From Aedes albopictus (lineage: Eukaryota; Arthropoda; Insecta; Diptera; Culicidae), in contig NC_085137.1 of the NCBI RefSeq assembly GCF_035046485.1, positions 18,133,346 to 18,197,345 on the forward strand: a stretch of DNA of 64,000 nucleotides. Direction: 5' to 3'. A program made the translations under genes and the position numbers. Under the pieces are notes generated by a model. The model saw only the letters and a list, made by a program, of their open reading frames with translations. It searched no databases and was not told where the DNA came from. Below are positions 32,985-45,900 of this stretch, in pieces (within the stretch, counting starts at the first letter, position 1; each line of letters opens with the position of its first letter).

Positions 32985-35900
32985 TTCCAATTCCAGGAAA
33001 CAGCAATTCCTATAGCAATGCCTGGAGGAAGCCCTGTAGAATCCCTGGAAGAATTACTGAAAGTATACCTGGAGGAATTCTGCATAAATTATGGGAGGAA
33101 TACCTAGATAAATTTCTAAAGAGATCTCATGAGGAAATACTAGAAGAAATCCTAGATGAAAATTCTTGGAAGAATCCTTAAAACAATTCCTGGGAAAATA
33201 TCTAGACTCCTGGGGGAATGCCTGTAGAAACTTCTGAACAAATTTCTGGCGTAATTCTTGGATTAGACCCAGCAGGAATTCCTCGAGAAATTTCTTGGAG
33301 CAACCCCTGGAAGAATTCCTGGAGAAATCTCCAGAGGAACTCTGGGAGGAATTGCAAGATAAATTTCGGAAAAAATCTCTTGAGAAATTATTATTATTAT
33401 TATTATTAACTTGAACTTTCAGCCCACGGCTGGTTCATCTCCAACTCCCTTGTGAAATCTCTTCATCTCCAACCCCCTTGAGGAATGTTCGGAGGAATGC
33501 CTAAAAAATTGCTGTAAGTATTCCTGGAAAATTTCCTGGAAGAATCTCTGAAGAAATCCTTAGAGGATTTCCTGGAGAAATTTCTGGAGGAATTGATGAC
33601 ATAATTTCTAAAAGATCTCCAGGAGAAATTCTTGGAAAAATTTCTGGAAGAATTCCTGAAGAAATTCCTGGGGTATTTCCTGGAGAAATTCGTGGAGAAA
33701 TACCTGGAGGATTCTCTGAAGCAATCTCTGGAGGAATTCCTGGAGGAATGCCTGAAAAATTCCTGTAAGTATTCCTGGAGAATTTCCTGGAAGAATCTCT
33801 GAAGAAATCCTTAGAGGATTTCCTGGAGGAATTGCTGACATAATTTCTAAAAGATGTCCAGGAGCAATGCTTGGAGAAATTCCTGGAGGAATTCCTGAAA
33901 AAAATCCTGGGATATTTCCTGGAGAAATTCCTGGATAAAACCCTGGAGGAATTTCTAGAGGTATTCCTGTGGGAATTGCTGGAGGAATCTCTAGAGGTAT
34001 TCCTGTGGGAATTGCTGGAGGAATCTCTAGAGGAATTTCTGAAAGAATTATTGGAAGAATCTCTAGAGGAATCTCCAGAGGAATTCCGGGAGATTTCTTT
34101 TTCTATTTCTGAAAAAATATCTTGACAAAATCCTAGAGAATTTTTTAGCGGAATTTCTGGAGGAATTCCTGGAGAAATCCTCGGGGGAATTCATGGGGGA
34201 ATTCTTGAAGAAATTTGTGAAGAAATCTCTGGAGGAACCTCTAGAGGAATACCTGGAGAAATCCCTGAAAAATTATTAAAGGTATTCCTGGAAAATTTCC
34301 TGGAGGAATTCTGAAGAAATCCCTGGAGGAATCCCTGAAGGAATTCCTGGAGTATTTTCTAGAGGAATTCCGCGAGAAGACCCCGGAGAAATTCTTGGAT
34401 GAAATCCTGGAGGAATATCTGCATGAATTTCTGGAGAAATCCCAGGAAGAATGCCTGAAGCAATCCCAGGAGAAAATCCTGGAAGAATTCCTGGAGGAAT
34501 TTCTGGAGGAGTTGCTAAAGAAATTCCTGAAGGAATATCTAGTGGAATTCTGTGGAAATCTAGTGGAATTATATTTCTCCATTCCTCGCTGAAAAAAATC
34601 ATTTAGAAATCTCTGCAAGAATCCAAGGATTAATCCCTGGAAGAATGCCTGGAAAATTTTCTGGAAGCAATGATGCAAATTATCACCTCACTAGTGCTCA
34701 TCACAACTCATCAAACTGTATATTTATCGCGTGCGATTGAACTGTGCACTGATCAGCGATGACCAGCAGCAAAGAGGTGGCAAAACGAACATGATGTAAA
34801 TCACAAAAGATTTTGCACACATCTGACTGTGCCGCCACACGCTCGCCCGAACAGCCGAACCATACCGAATAGGTTGGTTTGCGAAGCTACGGCACGAACG
34901 CTCGACATGCACACAGAAGCAACATTCGCATGTACCGATACCATACTAATAAAGCTTCCAGCCAACGATGCTTCGCGATAAGCTGTTGAAAAGCATCGAA
35001 AGCGATGAAAAGAGATGCTTGGCTAGAACGCAACGGCTCAACGGCGAAAAGGAAGAGTAAACTATGCTGATCAGTGTTGAGTCCGTTCGTGTGCTACTCG
35101 TATAGGAGGTTGATTGAATAAAGCGAGGATGGGTGAAAACGTATTCGTTGTCGAAAGCAAATCGCATCACTTCGCGAATGTTTTCATCAAATAGCAAGAT
35201 TGTCTGGAAGTGCCTGGTGGAACTCTTGAAGGATTCCCTGAAGTTATTCCTGGAGAAATCTTTGGAGGAATTCCTGTAGGAGTCTCTTGCAAAAATCCTT
35301 GGAGAAATCCCTTGAAGAATTCCTGTATACATCTCTGGTGGAATTCTTGCAAGAATTCCGGAAGCAATTACTGGAGGAAACTCTGGAGGAATGCCTGGAG
35401 GAAGTCCTGAAGGAATGCATTGAGTCATCCTCAATGCAATGGAGAATCTGAAAAAAAACCTTTAGGAATTCTTGGAGGGATCCCTGCAGGATATCCTAGA
35501 GGAATGTCTGTAGGAATTCCTGAAGGAATCTCCAGAAGAACTCCTGGAGAAACCTCTAGAGAAATTTCTGGTAGAAATTCTGGAAGAATCTCTGGATGAA
35601 TTTCTGGAGAAATTTTTTGAAAAATCCCTGCCGGAATTGTCAGAAAAAAAAATTCCTGGAAAAATTTTTAGAGGAATTCCTTAAGAAATTCGTGGATGAA
35701 TCTTTTAAGGAATTCGTAGAGGAACACCAGGAATATGTCCTGAAGAAGTCGCAGATGGAATTCTTGGAGAAATTCCGGAGGAATCCTTAGAAGAGTTCCT
35801 GAAGAAACTCCAGAAGGAATCCCGGAAGCAATATCAATAGGAATTCCTAAGGTTATCCCTAAACCGTTCCTGGAGGAAGTACTGAATTGATTCCTGGAGG

Positions 35901-37165
35901 AATTCATTAAAGAATACAAGGAGGAATTCCTGAAGAAATCCAAAGAAGAGTTTCTGGGAGAATTCTGGGGAATTGTTTTAAAATAAATTGTTCCAGAAAG
36001 AATCACAGAAGGAATTCTCGAGGTAGGCACTGCAGAAATCCTTGGAGAAATCCCTGGAGGATATCCTAAAAGAAAGTCCGTAGGGATTTCTGAAGGAATC
36101 TCTAGAAATACTCCAGAAGGAATATCTAGAAGAATTCCTGGAATCTCTCGACATTTCTGAATGAATCCCTGGATGAATTGTAAAGGTAATCTCTGCAGCA
36201 ATTCCCAGAGAAATCTTTAGAGGAATCTTTTAAGAAATTCACGGAGGAATCCCTTGAGAAATTCCTGAAGAAATTGCAGGAGAAATCCTGAAAGAACTCT
36301 GAGAAGAATTCGTGGAGGAACTCCTTGAAGAGTCCCTGTAGCAGTTCCTGAAGGAATCCCTACAGGAGTTCCTGAAGAAACCCCAGGAGAAATCCCGGAA
36401 GAAATTCCTAGAGGTATTCCTAAGGGAATCCCTAAACAGTACCTGGAGGTAGTAATGGATTAATTGCTGGAGGAGTTCCTGAAAGAATTACAAGAGAAAC
36501 TCCCGAAGGAATTCCAGAAAGTGCTTCTGGGAGAACTCTTGGAGGATTTTTAAAATAACCCTTGGAGTTGTTCCTGAATAAAACACAGAAGAAATTCCCG
36601 GGTGAATCTCTGAAGGAAAATCTGGAGGAGTTCCTGAAGCAATCCCATAAGGAATTCCTTAGGAAATCCCACGAAAGCTTCCTTAACAAATTCCTGGAAG
36701 AATTTATGTAGGAAAAAAATATGAAAAAATCGATGTCAGCAATAGTTTCTGGACAAATTATTGTTGGAATCATTGGATGGACTACCAAAAGAATGTTTTG
36801 TACAATGTTTGAAGGAATTCCTGGATAAATTTTTAGCTAATCTCTGGTAAAATTTCCTGTAAAAGTTTCTGGAAGATATTCTTGCTGAAATACTTCGAAT
36901 TAATCCAGATTGAATTATTGGAGCAATCTCTAGTGGAATTCTTGAAGGAGTATATGGAGAAATCCCTGAAGAAATCTCTGAAGGAACACTTGCAGAAATA
37001 CCTCAAAGTATTTCTGTTGACATTCCTTTGGGAATCCCTTGAGAAAATTCCTGGACGAATCCTTGAAAAAACATTGGAACAATCACCGGAGGAGCCTCTA
37101 AACATATCCCAGGAGAAATTCCCGGAGAAGTGTTTGGTGAATCCCTTCTAGAAGTTCCTACAGAA
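32985..37165 (+). repeat. Degenerate GGAATTCCTGGA array, forward block
   Basis: About 4.2 kb of loosely conserved 12-base units (GGAATTCCTGGA, GGAATTTCTGGAG, GAATCCCTGGAA and variants). Some stretches duplicate longer segments: the block at 33485-33600 is repeated at about 33730-33845, and TCTAGAGGTATTCCTGTGGG appears twice at 33953-34010. An island at about 34680-35200 is free of the repeat. Both strands have open frames (Phe-Leu-Glu-rich or Ser-Arg-Asn-rich) that simply translate the repeat. Confidence 0.85.
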
Positions 37166-37682
37166 ATTGCTCAGCATTTCCATTCCTTCAGGATTTTTTT
37201 CACGAATTCGTCTAGCAATTCCGTAAGGGAATCAGAAATTTGTTCATAGCTTCCTCCAGGAATTTCTTCAGGGATTCCTCTAAGATTTTTTTCAAGAATT
37301 CCTACAAAAATTTCTTCAGTTTCCTCCAGGAGCTCCTTCAGCGATTGCTAAAGAATTTCTTTGGCGATTCCTCTAGGACTTTCATCAGGGATTGCTCAAG
37401 CAGTTCCTTCAGGGATTCGTCCAGGAATTTTGCTTGGAATTACTTAAAAAAATCTCCTGATTTTTTCTTAGAAATTCTTCTGGAAGCTTTGTAAAGGATT
37501 TCTTTAAAAAATATTTCAGGAATTCCTTCAGGAGTTTCTTCAAGGATTTCTCCTTGAATTCATAGATGGTTTTCTTCAGGAATTCCTTTACAAATTTGTC
37601 AGGAGCTTCTCCCAAGATTTCTCTATGGACTCTTCATGGATTTCTGCAGGAATTTCTTCAAGAGTTTCTCCCAGAATTCTTT

Positions 37683-37887
37683 CAGTGGCGTCGCATAACC
37701 ACACTTTTTACCTATGCACCGACCCTAAAACTTGCAATTGCAGGGAATTTATGATCAAAATCGAATTAGAAATGAGAGAAAGTAGCTATACTCGTCATTT
37801 TCTACTTATTACAAGCAAATTGGCTCAAGAAATTCAATAATTTATACTTGATGCACTGGTAGATTTGAGGTTAGGGAATCGTCACTG
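37683..37887. mobile_element. hAT-type MITE, 205 bp, copy 1
   Basis: The ends CAGTGGCGTCGCATAACC and GAGGTTAGGGAATCGTCACTG are inverted repeats. AATTCTTT is duplicated at 37675-37682 and 37888-37895. A second copy of identical length is at 56704-56908. An 8-bp duplication with CAGTGGCG ends fits hAT elements. Confidence 0.88.
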
Positions 37888-38400
37888 AATTCTTTGCGGG
37901 ATTTTTCCCGAAATTCCTCGAGGATGTTCTTCATAAACTGCCTCATAGATTCCCAAAGAGATTTTTCCAGAGATTCTTGAAGGATTTTTTTAAAAGAAAT
38001 TCTACTTCAATTCCTCCAGAAATTGCTTCAGAGATTTCCCTGGAAATCTTTGAGGAATTTCTCTTGGAAATGTTAGAGGGATTTCTCCAGGAATACCTTC
38101 AGGGAATCCTGCAGGTACTGCTTCAAAGTTTTCTCCATCGACTACTCCAGGAAATCTTGAGGGACTCCAGCAGAAATTTCCCGAGATTTTTTTGTGAGAT
38201 TTTTCCTGAAATTCCTTCAGGGATTCATCCAGAATCTACTTCAGTAATTTCTCCAGGTATTCCTCTAAGAATTCCGTCTTAACTTCCTCCAGGTATTTTT
38301 CAAAAGATTTACTGGAAATCTTTGGGGACTTCTCCTGGAATTGCTGAAGGTATTTATCCAAAAACAACATCAAGGATTTTTTCTGGAACATCTTCAAATA

Positions 38401-38873
38401 CAGGTATTCTTCGATATAACGTACCCTCGATATAGCGTACCCTCGATATTGCGAATTCGATATAACGTACATTTTGCTTCGATATAACGTACACCATTGA
38501 AAAATTGCATTTTTTTTTCAGTAATAACCACCAGATAATCTACGAAATCACTCAAATCAATGCTGTGTTGCAGCATTAGCCTTGTCACCCAAGATTAGCA
38601 CAATTTGGGGAAAAATTTTGTGTACGTTATATCGAAGCAAAATGTACGTTATATCGAAGCACAAAAAACGAAATGAGTTTTTCGTAAAAAACTTTGTTTT
38701 TCATTATTGTTTTTGTAAATTTTACCGAAATCATTATTTGAGGTTAATTTCACGACGAATACATCAATACTAGCATAAAAAACATAAAAAATTTGTCTGC
38801 TTCGATATAACGTACACTTCGATATAACGTACAAAGAGAAAAGTTTTTTGTACGTTATATCGAAGAGTATCTG
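38401..38873. mobile_element. MITE built from TTCGATATAACGTAC words, 473 bp
   Basis: The TIR CAGGTATTCTTCGATATAAC matches the reverse complement of the right end, CAGATACTCTTCGATATAAC. TA flanks both edges. The 15-mer TTCGATATAACGTAC or its complement occurs exactly at 38410, 38456, 38478, 38622, 38644, 38801, 38818 and 38850, with two decayed copies at 38426 and 38442. Noncoding. Confidence 0.85.
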
Positions 38874-40130
38874 TATTTCTTTCCAAATTCTTTCAGGGAA
38901 TTCTCCAGGAACTGCTTCAGTGATTTATCCAGCAATTATTTCAGGGGTTCCTCTAGCAATTTATTCTTGAATTGCTCTAAAAATTCCTTCAGGGATTTTT
39001 CCTGGAATTCTCTGACGAACTTCTCCTTCACGTATTTCTTCAGGAACTCCTACATGGATTTCGATAGGGACCTGTTTAGGGACTTTTCTTAGAACTCATT
39101 TAGAGATTATTCCAGGAACTCCTCCTCCTATAGCTCGTTGAGGATTTTTTTAGGGATTCTCGAGGATCTTCAGGAATTCATTCAGGAATTTATTCAGGGA
39201 TTCATTCAGAAATTCCTTCAAACATTCCCCTAGAAGTTCCGCAGATTTCTCCAGGAGATCATTCCAGGATTCCTGTAGAAGATCCTTTAGAAATTCCTCC
39301 TTTTCAGGAACTTATCCAGAATTTTTTTCAGAGACTTCTCCAGGATTCCTCCAAGAACTTCATCAGCTATTCTTCTACAAATTTCATCAGGGTTTCCTCC
39401 AGCAGTCCATCAGGGATTTTTCCAGGATTTCCTTCAGAGAATTTTTGAGGAATTTCTCTTGCAGTTCCTTGAGGGATTTCTTCTGAAATTCTTAGAGAAT
39501 TTTTTTCAGAGATTTTTCCAAAAACTTCTCCAGGGATTTCTCCAGTAAAAAAATCCCTGAAGGAATTCTTCCTAGAATTCTATATGGGATTTATCCTGGA
39601 ATTCGCTGAAGAATTTCTCCAAGAACTCCTTCGGGGATTTGTCCAGGAACTAGTTCGTAGATTTATGGAAGGATTCAGGGAGGAGCATCCAGGAATTTCT
39701 TGGGGATTTTTTTCAAGGAATTCCTTCAGAAATTCCTCCTAGAATTCTTTGAGGGGTTTCGGTTGGAGTTACTAAAGGATTTTTTTTTTCTAAAATTTCT
39801 CCAGGACTCTCCAGGAGTTTTTTAAGGATTCGCCAAGAATGGTTTCTGGTTAATCCAGGATTTTTTCAGGGATTTCTTCTTTGAATCCTTTGAGAGATTT
39901 CTCTTGTAGTTCCTAGAGAATTTTCTCCTGTAATTTCTGGAGAGATTTTTTATTTCAGAAACTGCTTGAGACATTCTTTCAGAAATTATTCGGGAATCCC
40001 TGTAGAAAATCCGTCAGGGGTTTTCCTGAAGTTTATTTAAGGATTCCTCTGGCTTAGCTGTTTCTCCAAGGATTTCTACGGAAATTCCTTCAGAGAAATT
40101 TCGCTTTAAAATCTGGCCAGGGTAGGCAAT

Positions 40131-40259
40131 AATGTCAGGATGATGAAGTATTATAATAGTCAACCATTACGGAGTTATTGAACTTTAAATTTACTATGCC
40201 TGCCTTTGTGCATTAAGATCATTTTTTACCTAAACCGTGCACTACATCAGCGAGATGTT
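40131..40259. other. Non-repeat spacer between array blocks
   Basis: Unique-looking sequence marks the second strand switch of the array. No gene. Confidence 0.5.
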
Positions 40260-41640
40260 TCCAATCCCTGAAATAAAATTGAAATCATTGGAGTAATTAT
40301 TAGATTCCTTGGAATACTTTTTGGAGACTGGAAGGAATTTTAAGAGAATTCATTGAAAAAAAAATGGAGAAATTCGTGTACATTTTTGGGGGACTCTGAA
40401 GAAATTTGCAACAGATTTTGGAAAAAATAATAAAATAATCTCTGGAGAAATTCCTAAAGATTTCCTAATTGTCGTAGGAATCATTAGATAACTCATGAAA
40501 ATTCTTAAAAGAACGTCTGCTGGAACCTTTAGACAAAAATTTTGAAGAATCTTAAAGAAATAATCACAGGATTTCTATAGGAAGCTGTATAAGTATCTCT
40601 ACAGGAACTCTTGAATAAACTCCTAGACCTAGAATAAAGTCAATGGAGACTCTTTGAAGGACCTTTTTGAGAAATTTATGAAGAAATCTCCGATATTCTT
40701 TGAAGCAATTCGTTATGAAATCTTTGGATAAATTCCTGGAGGAAATCACAAGAAAATCCTTGAAGAATTCCTTGAAAAAGTTCTTAGACAAATATTTGGT
40801 TGAAGAAATGCCAGGATAACTTAAAAAAAAAGAACCTACAATCTCCCGGGGAATATTTGAAGAAATTCATAACGAAATTTCTAGAAAATTTCTACAATAA
40901 ATATTGCTTTGATGAACGCCGAAAAATTATTTTGATTCGTTTCCTAAGAGCTCTCTAGAAGGGATTCTTGCAGAAATCTTTAGAAAAATCTAGGTTGTTG
41001 AGATTTTTTTTTGTAGTACTGCCTTGCAGTAACTCTTGAGAAAATCCTTTCTGAGAAAGCCTTCGAGAAATCCACGAGGACTGAAGTAATTTCAACGAAT
41101 TTCTATTGGGTTTTTAGGAATTTCTGTAAGAACTTCTGAAAGAATTTATGGAGGAATTGCTGAAAGATTTTGAGTAGAAATAGTAGGATTTTTTTAAATA
41201 AATCCTGCAGGGATATTTGTAAAATTCCTGTTGAAAACCCTGCAGAAATTTCAGAAACATCAGTGGATGCATATGTGGAGAAATCCTTAGAAAATTACGA
41301 GCAATCCTAGAAGAAATTCCATTAGTATTTCTTGGAAAAACTTTTGGAGGAGTTGAACAGTTTGTGGATTCTCTTTTGGAATAATTCCTAGTGGAATCTT
41401 TGTAAGAATTTAAACAAATGTTACGAGAGTGCTTGGAAGAATCTTTACAATAATTCGTGAAGGGATTTCTGGAGAATTTTTTGAAGAAAATTCTTGGAGG
41501 CATTCATAGAGTAATTCCTAAAAAAACCCAATGGATCCCTTTGAAATATTTTCTAAAGGAATCCATGGATGAAGTCGAAGAAATTATTGGACAAATCCGA
41601 ACTCTTGGAGGAATTGTTAAATATTAAATTCCGCGAAGTA
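40260..41640 (+). repeat. Degenerate GGAATTC array, second forward block
   Basis: Units such as GAAGAAATTC, GGAGGAATTG and GGAATCTTTG return to the orientation of the first block. They are more decayed and more AT-rich than at 33-37 kb. Confidence 0.7.
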
Positions 41641-42999
41641 GAATCATGGAGGTTTCTGTTTTATTTTCCCGAAACTTTTTATTTGCTTCTGAAAAACTCA
41701 TCATCGAAACAAAAGCCCCATCATCCATCATTCTGCAGAGTATAAGTTTGCTTTAAAAAAATACTAGCTTCCTAAATTTTTCAGAGAGCTTGTTGCATAG
41801 GTATTCTGTTATTCTGTTCTGAGAGTGTGTGTCCCGGAAAATAAAAATTTTCACCGAAAGCCAGTGAATACGTTGATATTGGCATGAAACATTAGCAGAA
41901 CGATTTCTGTTCCCTAATTGATACCCCTTAGAACTTGAGGATTTCCATATATGGATAAAATTTGGAAGGTAGGTATTTATGGTTGAGTTTCATGACTAAT
42001 TTCTTTTATTTAAGCAATCTTTCAGATAAATTTGAGTATGTATTTCGGGAAGAAATATACGGAATAATTTTGGTGACAATCTAAAGTGATTTCCTGATGA
42101 AATTCTTGACAATCAGGAGCACTTATTAAGGATTAGCTTACTTCCAACCATTCAGTAGCTGTATCGAACAAAACTTGTGAGTCTAGTCAGTTGCTATTAC
42201 AAATCGTATGTCAGCAAGGAAGAAAATCCTTATTAGGTGTACTAAAATAAAATCAAAGTTCTTAGAGAAAGCAGAGAAATAAATATCAGTGTAATTGAAA
42301 TCAAAACGTGAGATAAGTCGTAAATATGGCAGTTTCGTAGAGAAAAGAGAGGAGATTCAAGCGATACCCTTGCGTTGAATGCATCCATGTCAACAGTTTT
42401 CTTTGTCGTTATCGTCATCGTCGTCATCGTCAATCCAGTAACATACAACCCAATTGTTATTTGCTTTACATTGTTCATACATTCTAAACTGTATTGTTCT
42501 ACTATTCAAATGCGTTTTACATACTAGGTTCTTCCAGTGATTACTCGTTTCTTCGATCGAATGATTACTTCATTACTTTAGAGCTGAACAATACTGCTGC
42601 TGCTAGTTGTTAAACTGCTTCGTTTTTTTTTGCTATCCTATTTAGCCTACTGAATACCTCGATGGAAATTCTGAACTTCCATTTACTTCTGTGTACCTAC
42701 ATATGCGTTTCTCAATTGCGGAAGAAAACAATGCAAGAAATCTCTCCCGGATGAGGAAACAAAACGTAAAAACAATGATAAACGAAAGGGAAATAAATTA
42801 CACCATTTGTTTGCGACTGTAATCGCACTTACAACGCCATTCCGCGCCTAGGAAACACCTTTCCGCAGTTTACCAATAATCAACAAAAAAAACTTGTGGC
42901 GAATGCTTTGGAGAGTTCTCTACGGACGAAACCTAAAACTCGCTATATAATTGTATGTAGTAATAATAATCAACAGAGAAAGCACACATCCCTTCCCCC
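41641..42999. other. Non-repetitive stretch downstream of the G-alpha stop
   Basis: No coding frame is supported. The part nearest 43000 is probably the 3' UTR of the minus-strand G-alpha gene. I could not identify a definite poly(A) signal. Confidence 0.4.
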
Positions 43000-45900
43000 C
43001 TACTGCAGCATCAGCGCCGACAGGTTCCGCTGCAGGATCGTGTCCTTGACCGAGCTGAACACCACCTGGATGTTTTGGGTGTCGACCGCGTTGGTGAAGT
43101 GATGATAGATGGGCGTTTTGGTATTCTTGCGCACGTTCATGAACATCTGCAGGATGAAGTTCTGCACGTCCAGGATCGAGTGCGGGTTGCCGGTGAACTG
43201 CGGATAGTACCAGCGGATGTCGGTGTCCGGGTTTTTAACCTTCTGCGCCAGCAGGTCCGTTTTGTTCAGAAACAGGATGATCGAGATGCCCTGGAACGTG
43301 GTGTTATTTACAATCGTATCGAAGATGTTCCGGGACTCCTCCAGTCGGTTGGTTTTCCTGCGGAGGAAAATTTGGTTAATATTGTCTAGCGTTTAATCAT
43401 AATTTATATTTTTGTTATCAATTATGGGTATACTTACCTATCCTCGGCCAGGACCTGATCGAACTCGGATGTGGAAACTAGAAAGAGAATCGACGTCACC
43501 GAACAGTCGAAGCATTTGGTCCACTTTTGCCGTTGCGTCCGCTGGCCGCCAACGTCGACAAACACGAAAGGAATGTTCTGCGGGGGGAAACATATTCAAA
43601 TGGGTTAGTGACAAGATGGAATTGATTTGCCTACGGCACATGCTGCAGAATAGAAGCTCTTTTTATTACCTGTATTCTAATTGTAAATTCAAATACACCC
43701 TTGGTTGCCTTGCGACAGTGCAGTATATCACGATGTGTGGGAACGTAGTCTAACCTTGATATCCGGTCTAAATCGTCTAAGAAATAACTAACAGAATCAC
43801 TCTGCGAAGTAGAAAGAAAGAAAATAAGGTTTTGATTAAAAGCCTACATAAATTACGTGACGCCTTTACGGAGCCATCATCAACGACAAAACCACAAAAT
43901 CAGAAATCAAGACAGCGCACCAAAGGAACCAGTTCATTGACGGACGACGAAGTTGTGTAATTGGATCTGCATGTTAGCGCCCTTAATTAATCCTGCTCAG
44001 CTGCCATGGTGGTGTTAAACTGTTTTCACGGATCAATTCCACGCTATGACGGATGGTGGGGTCCCAGGCATGGCATTTAAGCGTTTCTTCAAGCGAAAAC
44101 ATACAATTTCCAGCGAGTGTGCTTGGAGTACTGCTGCTTCAAGAAATCATTCATAATCGATGTTCAAATAAGGTGCCCGTTTGTTACAACCAACAGCCAT
44201 CCAGCGCAACGTTTCAACCGTCGCATTAGTAGGTACCTACAACGTGCAAATCGCTGCAGCTTAGTGTCTGCTTACACCCGTGAGCTAGATCAGGTAGGTT
44301 GCTTGTTATAATATGGGTTTTAGTCGTTTAGCAGCTCTTGATCCCACTTGCAAGAATCTCCCACGCGCCATAACATGCCTCTTAATAGGAGATTTACTGG
44401 CTCGTTCGTGATGGTGGGTGCAAATTTAAACCTGTCTACTGAATGTGTCATAAAATTACCACCAAAGTTAGAGACAAGGTGGCATTTTGAAATCGCATCG
44501 ATTAATTTGTTCTAACCTATACTGCCCCACTCGCATAAATGTCCCATATGAATAGGAAACCCAGCAAAGATGGGACTGTTATGCGAGTGGGGGCAGTATA
44601 CGGTATTATCGATAAAATTTCAATGTGAATACTCCAACTGGGTTGCTTTCTTGTATGTTTACGGAGAATACGTCACTAAATTTGTATCTTTGCGATTGTA
44701 CAGAACTTAAAGTTAAAAAAAACTTACATATTCGCTCTCTCTACAATCGCTAACATCAGAAAAGACTGAATCTCATACACGTCAGTCGCCACCCTCGCTT
44801 TGTGACCATCACCACTAATAGGGATATGATTATCATGATTCTCATCTTTACATCTTGGTGTAGGAAGCGGAGTCAAAATCAACGGTATGGTAAACGGGGG
44901 CGGACATTTGGCATAAAGTCATTTGGCATAAGGTCACTTAGCATAAAGACATTTGGCATAATGGACATTTGGCATAATGGACATTTGGCATAACCGAAAT
45001 GCACCCTTCTTTATTATGCCAAGTGTCCATTGTGCCAAATGACCGTTATGCCAAGTGACCTTATCCCAAACGGCCTTATGCCAAATGACATTATGCCAAA
45101 TGACACAGACCCATGGTAAACAATGCATATGGATTAGTTCAAGCACGTCGCGATGTCATAAATCCCGTCCGTTACTCGTAGGTCAGTTAGAACGAACGAT
45201 TCGCAGCACTAAATAATTCTGTTTTTGGAAAGTTATAGTCGCCTTTACAAAATACGAATGTGTACGATTTGCTCGTTTTTGTGTACGAGTTGAACAGTCT
45301 TCACTATGACCTCTACCACCCTTCGTTGGACGACCGGAGATTGATGCTGAAACCAAAGATAAACACGAAAAACCAGCTGAATATGATTATCCGGTGAGTT
45401 CGTTCCTTGTTGTTCCCTTTTATATTTGAACATGACATATACTTGGGGATTTTGGGTTGGCTAAGGAAGCTAAATAAACTACGTGGCAAGGATTTTGTCG
45501 GCAAAAAACAATCATTATGTTGTTTTCTGAAGACCTCCAGTTAATTTAGCTTACCCTGATACAACAAACCATTAGGTAGATCATTCCGTTCCGGTATGAC
45601 TCAGCAGCCATAGATAATCCTTGCACTGATGGTGAATACACACCATTTTTTGTGGGCTGTTCGGGCTCGTTTGGAAGTTGACCATCAATGTTAACTTATT
45701 TTCCCGATCAGCCTAGATAGCTGTGTAGTGTCGGTAGCGGTTGTCTCAATTGGCTAAAAATAACACTACGGATCGCCTGATCCAGTGGTAAAAGTCCACT
45801 AAACAGGTGACCCCTAAGTCATGGTGTTATGCGGCTTTATGCTTACCGTGCCAAGGAATGAATGGTTAGGGGGGGGGGGGGGGGGGTCTAATAAAAACCT

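Larger units (their letters stand above)
37166..40130 (-). repeat. Degenerate GGAATTCCTGGA array, inverted block
   Basis: From about 37166 the units read TCCAGGAATTCCTTCAGGGA, the reverse complement of the preceding block, and continue for about 3 kb. The block is interrupted by the MITEs at 37683-37887 and 38401-38873. No gene is visible. Confidence 0.85.

Noticed and set aside
33600..37160. Open frames encoding Phe-Leu-Glu-rich or Ser-Arg-Asn-rich proteins of 60-180 residues
   Set aside because: They occur on both strands and in several frames because the 12-bp-type unit is a multiple of three and lacks stops. No start context, splice sites or conserved domain.
38401..38873. CRISPR-like array of 15-mers
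   Set aside because: Repeats occur in both orientations, spacing is irregular, the element has TIRs and TA duplications, and the host is an animal.
43075..43389. 104-codon plus-strand frame
   Set aside because: It is the antisense shadow of the last G-alpha exon, whose frame and splice sites are clear.
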